IMG/VR virus record: IMGVR_UViG_3300050821_013910 | Location: 1 to 64,000 of that record | DNA from: a virus | DNA: 64,000 nucleotides | Strand: one strand, 5' to 3' | Shown here: piece by piece, positions 49,366-56,040 of the stretch | Position numbering within the stretch: the stretch's first letter is position 1 | Layout: every line of letters begins with the position of its first letter | The notes under the pieces: model-generated | The model's database searches: none | What the model was told of the DNA's origin: nothing | The model's input: the letters and a program-made list of their open reading frames with translations, nothing else | Made by a program: the position numbers and the translations under genes

Positions 49366-49722
49366 CCCTTACCGGAGACAGCGTGGCCCTCGCCGCCAAT
49401 AAGTCGGCGAACCGTGCTATTGGACGAAGAACAAAACGCGAAAGTATGATAGCCTGTGAAGGTTACCCGGAGGTTTTTTGAGCAGCACAAACCCCGCCTT
49501 GAGCAAGCGGGGTCAGATGAAAATCCGAGATGTGCTAGCCCTTTGAGGGGGCCGGTCTGTTATCTTCATAATCTCCCGATCCCTCTCAAAAGTCAAGCCC
49601 TTAGTTTTGCTAGGGATATCCCTGTCTCCGAAAAGGATGCGGCAGGCTAGCCCCTCACGGCTGCGCATTCACCACGCAGCCGGAGAGGATAACCATTCAC
49701 TGTTAAACCATGGAGGCTAACA
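49366..49722. other. non-coding stretch with three hairpins
   Basis: Holds hairpins TCGCCG/CGGCGA (49390-49410), CCCCGC/GCGGGG (49492-49512) and CGGCTGC/GCAGCCG near 49666-49690. None has a clear T-run. A 64-residue ORF starting at GTG 49456 lacks support. The composition is more AT-rich than the phage genes. Confidence 0.4.
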
Positions 49723-49854
49723 ATGAAACATACACCCGTTCACGTATATCGCGACTCGAAAACCGGGCAGTTCATCCCCGAGAGAACTGCTGTGAGGCGT
49801 CCCGCCACCACCGAACGTGAAACAGTCTATCGTCCCTCACCCAAGAGGGGCTAA
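49723..49854 (+). CDS. small conserved-type protein, 43 aa
   Basis: TGGAGGCTAACA precedes the ATG. Sequence HVYRDSKTGQFIPERTAVRR, then TTERETVY, recalls small bacterial proteins with the pattern DSKTGQFV...P-TTE-E. Followed by a terminator, so it is a one-gene unit. Confidence 0.6.
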   Translation: MKHTPVHVYRDSKTGQFIPERTAVRRPATTERETVYRPSPKRG

Positions 49855-49904
49855 AGAGACTCCCAACCCAAACGCCATTTTTGTCGCATTTGACCTTTTC
49901 CGGT

Positions 49905-49931
49905 GGCCCATCTTTCAGATGGGCCGTTTTT
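49905..49931 (+). terminator. rho-independent terminator
   Basis: A perfect 9-bp stem GGCCCATCT / AGATGGGCC with loop TTC, followed by GTTTTT. Confidence 0.9.
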
Positions 49932-49972
49932 CATGGGACCGTTGGTTAGCTTAGTCAGTTATTGCCAAAAAG

Positions 49973-50125
49973 TTGTCTGAAACTCAAACCACGCTCAAGG
50001 AAGTTGAAACCAAAGTCGATGGCCGACTGACGGAACTCCTGGAGCTGACGCGCAAATCCAGCCGGGCAGAGGGGGTCAAGGAAGCAGAGAAGCGGCCTAC
50101 CGTCGCCGATGAGCCGCAGGTGTAG
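49973..50125 (+). pseudogene. C-terminal remnant of a coiled-coil protein
   Basis: The frame is open from just after a TAG at 49952-49954 and encodes KLSETQTTLKEVETKVDGRL, TELLELTRKSSRAEGVKEAE and more, a typical C-terminus of phage membrane/coiled-coil proteins. Only a TTG (49973) could start it, with no ribosome site, and it lies directly behind a terminator. Probably a 3' fragment left by a rearrangement. Confidence 0.45.
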
Positions 50126-50305
50126 TTCGGTGGATGTCCGGCTGCGTAGGGGAATGGTGGAGATGGTGGAGATGGTGACGATAATCGAGAGCATCTTGCG
50201 CCCGCTTTCCCCTCTGAATTAAGCGCCCCCTTTGTGCAAATCTGACCATCATTCCCCTCTCCAATCCCGCTAATCTCAGGCAATCCTTCAGCAGGAGGTC
50301 TGCCT

Positions 50306-50614
50306 GTGCCCCCAGTGCCCCTAGTGCCCCTAGAGTCCCTTCTCGCCCAGATCGATCGGCATCGGATGATCGCCGACAAGCTACGCATCCACGCTTCGTT
50401 AGAGATTTACCGGGAGTTCGTAAATTCCCGCAACAACCTGCTGCAGGCGATGATTCTGGTCGCGCATCTGCATGAATTGACGAGGCATGGAGAGAGGGAG
50501 AAGGGGAGCCAATCGAGTGCCAGCGCCCTCTCCTCCCCTACCACCAACTCACCGCCGCCTACCACCAACTCAACTCAATATCTGAGATCAGCCACAACCA
50601 CGCCAACCCACTAG
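50306..50614 (+). CDS. hypothetical protein, 102 aa
   Basis: AGGAGG (50293-50298) lies 7 bases before the GTG. The core is helical (QIDRHRMIADKLRIHASLEI, LLQAMILVAHLHELTRHGER); the C-terminus is Ser/Thr/Pro repeats that overlap the converging gene. No family recognised. The gap 50126-50305 before it shows nothing else. Confidence 0.45.
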   Translation: MPPVPLVPLESLLAQIDRHRMIADKLRIHASLEIYREFVNSRNNLLQAMILVAHLHELTRHGEREKGSQSSASALSSPTTNSPPPTTNSTQYLRSATTTPTH

Positions 50615-51230
50615 GCATCGACCCCTGCTGCGCCTGCACGTAGGCCCCGTCCGGCCACTCCTGCCCCGCGGGGAACGCCGTGGCGGGAACCTTCTGTAAG
50701 GTCGAGGGAACCAAAAATGCTACCCCATCGCTCACTTCGGTCACAGAGATCGTCTTTCCTACGGTGTCGATCAGGTAAGTCGCCTGCATAACCCGCTCCT
50801 GGTCCGCTACGAACTGTCCGACTTTGAATCCGGTTGGAACCCAGCCGCCTGCGGAATTGGCGATCATGTAGCCCTGTGTGGCCTGGCGCTGGACGCTGCC
50901 GTTGTACTTCATCTTGTTGATCACAAAGATCACATCGGTCTCATTCACGTTGATCGCTGACAGGTTGCCGCTCACGCACGACCTCCACGTGGCCGAGCAA
51001 TTCCCGGTGTTGGGGAGGACCGGACGGACCGCAGCCGGGTACCACATCCACGCCGGGTACTGCTTGCCTTGGGGGTCGGTGTTGCCCGAGGTGCTAAGCA
51101 AGAGGGCGTGGTCGGGGCCGGGGATGGTGAGGGCGCTATAGGAGGCGGGTGAAATTCCGCCAATCATCGAACCGTCACTTTGGGTATGTGTTTTAAAGGC
51201 AACAGTATGGATGTTTCTATCTGTGATCAT
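50559..51230 (-). CDS. hypothetical protein, 223 aa
   Basis: The ATG at 51230 has TTGGAGGATTCAA upstream and overlaps the HNH gene by 14 bases; further upstream in-frame sequence lies inside that gene. Beta-rich with Trp-rich ends (AWMWYPAAVRPVLP, GLAWLWLISDIELSWW) and two Cys (NTGNCSATWRSCVSG). Last gene of the leftward group. No family recognised. Confidence 0.6.
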   Translation of the reverse strand: MITDRNIHTVAFKTHTQSDGSMIGGISPASYSALTIPGPDHALLLSTSGNTDPQGKQYPAWMWYPAAVRPVLPNTGNCSATWRSCVSGNLSAINVNETDVIFVINKMKYNGSVQRQATQGYMIANSAGGWVPTGFKVGQFVADQERVMQATYLIDTVGKTISVTEVSDGVAFLVPSTLQKVPATAFPAGQEWPDGAYVQAQQGSMPSGLAWLWLISDIELSWW

Positions 51231-51789
51231 TTGAATCCTCCAACGAGCGCACGATCCGCCTGAAGTTTGCGCGTAGTTTGTCGTACCTGTTATGACAAGA
51301 CCGACACAGCCTACGATAGTCGTCAATATCCTCGTACCGGCCAGTCATATTGGCCCAATCATAATGCTTACCAAGAGCGTCTGTCCCGCAAAACTCACAC
51401 TTGCGCGGCTTTCCCTTGCGCCTAATCAGGCGCAAATGGAGAGCCTGATAGCCAGCTGCGTTATCCTTCCATCCCTTGTTCTTTTCTCCCCACTGGTCCC
51501 TCTTTGCAGCCACTCGTGCCTTGATTTCGAAGCGACGCATCGCATAACATACCACGGGCTGTGAGCTATGATACTTGGACGCTATCTCACACTGAGACAT
51601 TCCAGACTGGTAGTCTTTCTGTAGTTGGTCTTTAGTGAAGGGATAGGCTGGAGTTTTATTTTTCCAAACATTACGCATAATGGAGACGTAACACGTCAGA
51701 CACTTTTTTCTTCCCAAAGTGTCTATCTGCCACGAGTCGTGTCCCTGTGGACATAAAATTTTAGGGTATTCTGGATGCGGGGATGTCAT
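51217..51789 (-). CDS. HNH endonuclease, 190 aa
   Basis: The C-terminal core is CEFCGTDALGKHYDWANMTG plus YRRLCRSCHNRYDK: a zinc-supported HNH with two CxxC pairs. The N-terminus has another zinc module (CPQGHDSW... CLTC) and an HTH (MSQCEIASKYHSSQPVVCYA). Likely a mobile homing-type endonuclease inserted in the early region. AT-richer than its neighbours, which supports transfer. Confidence 0.85.
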   Translation of the reverse strand: MTSPHPEYPKILCPQGHDSWQIDTLGRKKCLTCYVSIMRNVWKNKTPAYPFTKDQLQKDYQSGMSQCEIASKYHSSQPVVCYAMRRFEIKARVAAKRDQWGEKNKGWKDNAAGYQALHLRLIRRKGKPRKCEFCGTDALGKHYDWANMTGRYEDIDDYRRLCRSCHNRYDKLRANFRRIVRSLEDSNDHR

Positions 51790-51919
51790 CTTTGGCCCTC
51801 CGCGGCCATGAGGTTAAAAGGGAGTCGCAAGCTCCCGATATCCCCATTGTATCATTCAGGCTGGCTTGACTGTGAATTTACTGGTGCACCACGGGATTAT
51901 GGCGACGGCGACGGACATC

Positions 51920-52309
51920 TCACCTCGGCGGCGGCGGTTGCAGCGAGGGCGGCCTAACCGCAGGCGCATCGGCGGGAACACCCTCTCCCAAAATGTCGAA
52001 CCGGTGAACCTGCGGCGCGTTCTGCTTCTGCGAGATCTGCTGCACCTGAGCCTTGACCGCCAGGATTTGATTGATCAGGTCGCGCTGCCTGGGCGACTCC
52101 CCCGCAGCAATACTCCTGACCACCATTTCGAGGTTGGAAATCCGGCGGTCGATCTCCTGCTCGTGCTGTTCGCGCTGGAGAGTGCGGTTGATGCTCTGGA
52201 CCTGTTCGTTGTCGATGTACTTCTTGACGGTGATCACGCCGCTCGCGACGGACCCGATGATGGTGAGCAGAGTGGCAATCGTGGCGAGGGTGATGTGTCT
52301 GGGTGTCAT
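51920..52309 (-). CDS. membrane-anchored coiled-coil protein, 129 aa
   Basis: The ATG at 52309 gives MTPRHITLATIATLLTIIGS, a single N-terminal membrane anchor, followed by a coiled coil (INRTLQREQHEQEIDRRISN, LINQILAVKAQVQQISQ) and a Pro-rich end. A spanin or secretion-like role is possible. The longer frame to 52429 lacks support. The 130 bases beyond its stop (51790-51919) hold no gene. Confidence 0.5.
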   Translation of the reverse strand: MTPRHITLATIATLLTIIGSVASGVITVKKYIDNEQVQSINRTLQREQHEQEIDRRISNLEMVVRSIAAGESPRQRDLINQILAVKAQVQQISQKQNAPQVHRFDILGEGVPADAPAVRPPSLQPPPPR

Positions 52310-52458
52310 GGGTGGGTGTCCTGCTGCGATTGTAGGCCAGTTTTGGCCAGAGGACGTTTTGGATACGGATAACATCGATACCCTTCTATCGGGTGAACAC
52401 GCATTGCCGATCCGAATAAATCGCGGCACATGGTAAACGCGAGCGCCGATTCCCAGTT

Positions 52459-52521
52459 CTAGCCGCGAGCATCGTAGAACTTGATCAACTCACGAGCCTC
52501 AATCATGAGCGGCGTATCCAT
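52459..52521 (-). CDS. possible tiny ORF, 20 aa
   Basis: MDTPLMIEARELIKFYDARG begins 2 bases after the stop of the gene upstream, with GGGAGTGAGG as ribosome site, so it could be translationally coupled. Too short for certainty. Confidence 0.3.
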   Translation of the reverse strand: MDTPLMIEARELIKFYDARG

Positions 52522-52523
52522 CC

Positions 52524-52706
52524 TCACTCCCAAGGGTTTTCGCCTGTCACGAGCACAAAGCAGCGCTTGAGTTCGGCTACAGCGTCAGGCAAGGATTCCT
52601 TCATCGCCTTGACGTGAAAATCGGCTGGCATGGGCAACACCAGCGCATGCGCAAGATTATCAACGGTATCGATTGCGCGGCCTAACGAATCCTGTGCGTC
52701 TTCCAT
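52524..52706 (-). CDS. hypothetical protein, 60 aa
   Basis: GTGAGGAGAAAAAA precedes the ATG. Helical, acidic protein (DSLGRAIDTVDNLAHALVL, SLPDAVAELKRCFVLVTGE). No family recognised. Confidence 0.6.
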   Translation of the reverse strand: MEDAQDSLGRAIDTVDNLAHALVLPMPADFHVKAMKESLPDAVAELKRCFVLVTGENPWE

Positions 52707-52779
52707 TTTTTTCTCCTCACATTGTCATGCTAGTCGAGGCAGGAACAGAGCCTCCACTGTCCCTGCCCCTGTGTGCCCT

Positions 52780-52911
52780 TTAGCTGCCGATGATCACGAT
52801 CGGCGTGTCCTTGGGAGTATGGTCCGCCTGGGCGCCGCTAATAACAACGATCGGGGTATCCTTCGGCGCTGTTTCCGCCAGGATCAGAAGAAGCATCAGC
52901 ATTGAAAACAT
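52780..52911 (-). CDS. tiny exported peptide with internal repeat, 43 aa
   Basis: A very strong AAGGGAGGTCACC site precedes the ATG, which lies inside the 3' end of the gene upstream in another frame. Signal-like MFSMLMLLLILAETA followed by PKDTPIVVISGAQ and PKDTPIVIIGS, two copies of one unit. The strong site is the main reason to call it. Confidence 0.5.
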   Translation of the reverse strand: MFSMLMLLLILAETAPKDTPIVVISGAQADHTPKDTPIVIIGS

Positions 52912-53092
52912 GGGTGACCTCCCTTGCGTGGTTCAGCGCATCCTGGATCACCTTCCCGAGTACCCTGTCGTCCCCATCGTCCACATGCTCCATCAATGCG
53001 CCAACCAGGTGCTTGTAGAACACATAAACCTGAGACCCGCGGAGATTGCGCTCAGCGTTTTCGAGCGCCCTGAGCTTGTCCCTCTGATTCAC
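52838..53092 (-). CDS. hypothetical protein, 84 aa
   Basis: The GTG at 53092 follows AAAAGGAGGTCCTGCA, better than the in-frame ATG at 53113. Helical and charged (NQRDKLRALENAERNLRGSQ, GKVIQDALNHAREVTHVF). Its 3' end overlaps the tiny exported gene by 74 bases. Confidence 0.6.
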   Translation of the reverse strand: MNQRDKLRALENAERNLRGSQVYVFYKHLVGALMEHVDDGDDRVLGKVIQDALNHAREVTHVFNADASSDPGGNSAEGYPDRCY

Positions 53093-53119
53093 TGCAGGAC
53101 CTCCTTTTCTCACTTCCGA

Positions 53120-53242
53120 CTATTCTGCTTTGACTACAAACCTCGTCCCGCAGGACACGCACACATAACCCGCTACATCCAACCGCAGGTACAGATGGCG
53201 GCAGGTCAACGGATCGATCGGCTTGAACAGGCTGACCGTCAT
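53120..53242 (-). CDS. small Cys-containing protein, 40 aa
   Basis: The start is set by ATGA overlap with the gene upstream. CRHLYLRLDVAGYVCVSCG carries C-H and C-x2-C, a likely single zinc site. No family recognised. Confidence 0.5.
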   Translation of the reverse strand: MTVSLFKPIDPLTCRHLYLRLDVAGYVCVSCGTRFVVKAE

Positions 53243-53475
53243 GGCTGGCCGCGGCGGGCGGTGAGGGTGCCGTCTCTGAGGTTCCTGTAATCGCGCAGGC
53301 ATATCTGGTACGCCGCCACGGCGTCGTCGGCGCGCAGGGTCTGGTTCTGGACCTGATACCGGAGCGCCGCCACCTCCTTCTCCAGCCGGATCACCTCGTC
53401 CACCTTGGCCTCGTACTCCGAGGTGCGCTGGGCGAGGTCGCGCTGGAGGTTGCGAATTTCTCCTTCGTAGGTCAT
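53239..53475 (-). CDS. coiled-coil hypothetical protein, 78 aa
   Basis: The ATG at 53475 follows CGGAGGCTTTGAT; an upstream ATG at 53517 is less likely. Long charged helix (LAQRTSEYEAKVDEVIRLEK). No family recognised. Confidence 0.55.
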   Translation of the reverse strand: MTYEGEIRNLQRDLAQRTSEYEAKVDEVIRLEKEVAALRYQVQNQTLRADDAVAAYQICLRDYRNLRDGTLTARRGQP

Positions 53476-53564
53476 ATCAAAGCCTCCGCTCCGATCAGGT
53501 TCATGTGGCCCTTTCATAGTTGGGGATGACTACGATGATGCCGTTATGTAGATCACGACGATGC

Positions 53565-54026
53565 CTAGAATGCAGCCCGCAAACCAAGGTCGCCCGTGTA
53601 GCCGGTTCGCATGAGACAGTCGCGCACATCTGCCTTGATCGACAGCCCTTCGGGTGTAGCTGCTCTGTAGTCAAGTGCGCGAATCAGCCCACCGTGAGCC
53701 TCTGTGAGCAGTCCCCGCGTCCGATCAAGTTCAACCTGCGCGTCAATAAGCGGGTCAGGATGATGCCCGAACTTTCCCAACTTCTCAACTGGAATCACAT
53801 CAGAAGCGGCATTCATGGGATCGTCTCCAATGGTCGCGCCCTTTGTATACACAAAGTCGTAGCCGAGCATCTTTAGGGCGCATAGAGTATCGGTTGTTCC
53901 CCTGCGGGTCCACTCGATAACGCCAGGGCGCGAGTTGTCTTGAATGTCGTGGGTTAACAACTCAGTTACTTTCTCCACGATTCGCAAGTCTTGTGCAGTG
54001 ACCAAATCCTCGTTCAGCCCCATCAT
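53565..54026 (-). CDS. hypothetical protein, 153 aa
   Basis: Starts at 54026 behind AAAAGAGGGGAA. N-terminal helices (DLRIVEKVTELLTHDIQD) and a middle DTLCALKMLGYDFVYTKGA; the C-terminus is mixed. No family recognised. Confidence 0.55.
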   Translation of the reverse strand: MMGLNEDLVTAQDLRIVEKVTELLTHDIQDNSRPGVIEWTRRGTTDTLCALKMLGYDFVYTKGATIGDDPMNAASDVIPVEKLGKFGHHPDPLIDAQVELDRTRGLLTEAHGGLIRALDYRAATPEGLSIKADVRDCLMRTGYTGDLGLRAAF

Positions 54027-54066
54027 TTCCCCTCTTTTCTCAGGCACCATAGTGCCAGCGTTGACT

Positions 54067-54279
54067 CTACCTCGGATGCCTGCAATCCCAGCACTGCCAC
54101 GGGCCTCCCCGCGACGAATACACCTGACCCACCTTGCCGCAGTCCGCGCAGCACGGTGCCACCTCGCGCGCGTCTACCTCGTCCTGCCGCGCACGCTCAT
54201 ACTCCCGATCCTCATCGCGGGGCGTAGGGAGCCATATCTCGCCGCCGAGGCGGTCGTCGATGAAATGTCCTGTGCTCAT
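54067..54279 (-). CDS. zinc-ribbon-like protein, 70 aa
   Basis: TAGGAGTTCGGC precedes the ATG. The C-terminus CCADCGKVGQV...WQCWDCRH has two CxxC pairs about 20 residues apart, a classic zinc ribbon. Shares ATGA overlap with the DUF1643 gene. Confidence 0.65.
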   Translation of the reverse strand: MSTGHFIDDRLGGEIWLPTPRDEDREYERARQDEVDAREVAPCCADCGKVGQVYSSRGGPWQCWDCRHPR

Positions 54280-54785
54280 GCCGAACTCCTAACTAACAGT
54301 GGTGTAAAAATGAATGGTTTCCTCGGAGTGGCGTAGGGCAGCATCAAGGGATGCTTTGGATGACCGTCTTTGCCAAGTCCAAGGCAGGAGAACTCTACCC
54401 ATGAATCAGATAACATTTCGCGCTGTACAGCCCGCAATCGCATGTTCTCGTTTGGAAAATGCTGTCCGCATCCCCATGCACAAACGACCTCTTGCGATTG
54501 GGTGGAGATTGTTCGGATCCAATAGTCATTCATGGGACCAATAGGGTCGGCCACGGCCCGCACGAATTTCGGATTCCGGCTCCTAATAGCATACAAGTTG
54601 ATAACGACCATTCTCCCGTATCCCCAGCGCTGCGAGAATCCAATGCACTTACGGATGGTCGCGTCGTTGTTCGTAGCGTCAGCAGTTGAGGGATTAAACA
54701 TCAGCCACGCAACCGAAGGACCGTCACTCCACAAACGGCTGAGTGTGTAGCGATAAAGGCCGTTCGGGGAAATCTCCGCGCTCAC
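54276..54785 (-). CDS. DUF1643 family protein, 169 aa
   Basis: Recognised by SVAWLMFNPSTADATNNDAT, IRKCIGFSQRWGYGRMVVIN, LYAIRSRNP and the later CAWGCG: the conserved pattern of DUF1643, found in phages and bacteria, of unknown function. GTG start overlapping the preceding stop. Confidence 0.85.
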   Translation of the reverse strand: MSAEISPNGLYRYTLSRLWSDGPSVAWLMFNPSTADATNNDATIRKCIGFSQRWGYGRMVVINLYAIRSRNPKFVRAVADPIGPMNDYWIRTISTQSQEVVCAWGCGQHFPNENMRLRAVQREMLSDSWVEFSCLGLGKDGHPKHPLMLPYATPRKPFIFTPLLVRSSA

Positions 54786-55108
54786 GCCATCACCTCCGGG
54801 CGCATCAGGTCCAGCTTGTCATACGGGCTGATCCACGCGATCCCCCGCAACCACTCGCCCTCTCTGGCCCACTCGTGGGCGTGCAGTTCCTCCCGGTCCA
54901 TCCCTGCGATCAGCCGGCCCTTGCTGGTGACGCCGATGAACTGGGTCTGGCCGCTCAGCCGAGCCCGCTGCTTGGCCCAGAGATAGAGCAGGCGGGGAAT
55001 CTCCAGACCGTCGATCTCGACCAGCGGAGGGAGCGCGGGTGCGGGCGCGGAGGTGGCGGTGGGAGTGGAGGTGCTGGCGGAGAGTTTAAGGGCGGTGAGG
55101 GTGCTCAT
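54782..55108 (-). CDS. hypothetical protein, 108 aa
   Basis: A Ser/Thr/Ala/Pro-rich N-terminus of 30 residues, then a folded part (LEIPRLLYLWAKQRARLSGQ, AHEWAREGEWLRGIAWI). One-base overlap with the gene upstream. No family recognised. Confidence 0.6.
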   Translation of the reverse strand: MSTLTALKLSASTSTPTATSAPAPALPPLVEIDGLEIPRLLYLWAKQRARLSGQTQFIGVTSKGRLIAGMDREELHAHEWAREGEWLRGIAWISPYDKLDLMRPEVMA

Positions 55109-55431
55109 TAGGATTGCTCCTTGCCGTCGGCCTTGTCGAGCGCGGCGCGAACCACATGCAGTGTGTGGCTATTTTCTTCCGGCCGCATTTTCATGCGATT
55201 CTGCTCAACGTGGTGACGCTCTATTTCCTTCAACGCCTCGTACATATCGGGCGCAGCAGCAATCAGACTCAAATCAGCTTTCTTCTGATCAAGTGGACGA
55301 TCAGCACGCCGAGGAACGCCGCAAACGGGGAGATTAGTACTGCTCCATATCTTAGCTCCATTGACTCCGTTTGGTTCGTTGTGGCGCGGCGCGACAATCT
55401 TCCAAGGCCCCGGTGTAAACTTGCTCATCAT
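55108..55431 (-). CDS. phage early-type protein, 107 aa
   Basis: Starts KFTPGPWKIV and later has DLSLIAAAPDMYEALKEIER, the FTPGPW...LIAAAPxLxEAL pattern common to many small phage early proteins of unknown function. First gene of the leftward group, behind a good promoter. Confidence 0.75.
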   Translation of the reverse strand: MMSKFTPGPWKIVAPRHNEPNGVNGAKIWSSTNLPVCGVPRRADRPLDQKKADLSLIAAAPDMYEALKEIERHHVEQNRMKMRPEENSHTLHVVRAALDKADGKEQS

Positions 55432-55470
55432 CCCTGCTCCCTCTCCCTAATCTCCCCCAGCATGAGAAGA

Positions 55471-55499
55471 ATTATGCGCCTGCCGCTTTCAGAATGCAA
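55471..55499 (-). promoter_or_regulatory. leftward promoter TTGCAT-17-CATAAT
   Basis: On the minus strand TTGCAT (55494-55499) and CATAAT (55471-55476) are 17 bases apart, about 40 bases before the ATG at 55431. Drives the leftward group 55431-50559. Confidence 0.55.
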
Positions 55500-55509
55500 G
55501 CAAAAGTGG

Positions 55510-55561
55510 CTAACGTTAGGCAATATAGTTGACGCAAAAGGGAAACCGGCGTAACGTTTAC
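55510..55561. promoter_or_regulatory. paired operator-like TAACGTT sites
   Basis: CTAACGTTAG (55510-55519) is a perfect 10-bp palindrome, and GTAACGTTTAC (55551-55561) is a near copy 41 bases away that overlaps the -10 of the rightward promoter. They lie between the two divergent promoters. Likely binding sites for the adjacent HTH protein. Confidence 0.5.
55529..55557 (+). promoter_or_regulatory. rightward promoter TTGACG-17-TAACGT, leaderless
   Basis: TTGACG (55529-55534) and TAACGT (55552-55557) are 17 bases apart; the ATG at 55564 begins 6 bases after the -10 and has no Shine-Dalgarno, so transcription probably starts at the start codon. Confidence 0.5.
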
Positions 55562-55563
55562 CC

Positions 55564-55779
55564 ATGGCCCGATACAGCAGGGAACAAGTAACCGACATGC
55601 TCATCACGCGCAAGGGCGACAAGTCCCTCCGAGGGCTCGCTCGTGAGCTTGGCGTGTCGGCACCTTACTTGTCCGACATTTTTCTCGGAAGACGAGAACC
55701 CGGTCCCAAGATTCTGGTCGCGCTCAACCTTCGTAAGATCAAGACGGTGACCTATCAGTATGTGAGGAATGGCAAATGA
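55564..55779 (+). CDS. Cro/CI-type HTH regulator, 71 aa
   Basis: A single HTH_3-like domain: REQVTDMLITRKGDKSLRGL, ARELGVSAPYLSDIFLGRRE, PGPKILVALNL. Helix 3 (SAPYLSDIFLG) is the recognition helix. There is no C-terminal oligomer domain, so it is Cro-like. Placed at the divergent promoter with palindromes overlapping its own -10, suggesting autorepression and control of the leftward genes. Confidence 0.8.
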   Translation: MARYSREQVTDMLITRKGDKSLRGLARELGVSAPYLSDIFLGRREPGPKILVALNLRKIKTVTYQYVRNGK

Positions 55780-56017
55780 CCCAAGCGCTGAGGCAGATGG
55801 GGAGGGCGACATGACCAACTGTGATGACGACGACCACATCCGCCGCCTCGAATCCCTGTCCGACGCCGAACTGGACGCCGAACTCCTCTCCTTCGGCATC
55901 GACCCCGACGAACTGAACCGCAAGATGCTCGCCCGGCTGCTGGAGGAGAGGCTGAAGGGTCACGACACGCCGATGCTCAACGAGGCCATCCGCCAGTTCG
56001 ACGAGGCGACGCGCTGA
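55769..56017 (+). CDS. hypothetical acidic protein, 82 aa
   Basis: Overlaps the regulator by 11 bases. Very acidic (DMTNCDDDDHIRRLESLSDA) with a helical rest (ELNRKMLARLLEERLKGHD). Converges on the polymerase gene 23 bases away. No family recognised. Confidence 0.55.
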   Translation: MANDPSAEADGEGDMTNCDDDDHIRRLESLSDAELDAELLSFGIDPDELNRKMLARLLEERLKGHDTPMLNEAIRQFDEATR

Positions 56018-56040
56018 GATGGGCCGTCGGCTCGCTCAGG

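Noticed and set aside
49456-49650. 64-residue ORF after the transposase
   Set aside because: No ribosome site at a useful distance, interrupted by a strong hairpin, and ordinary composition gives no support.
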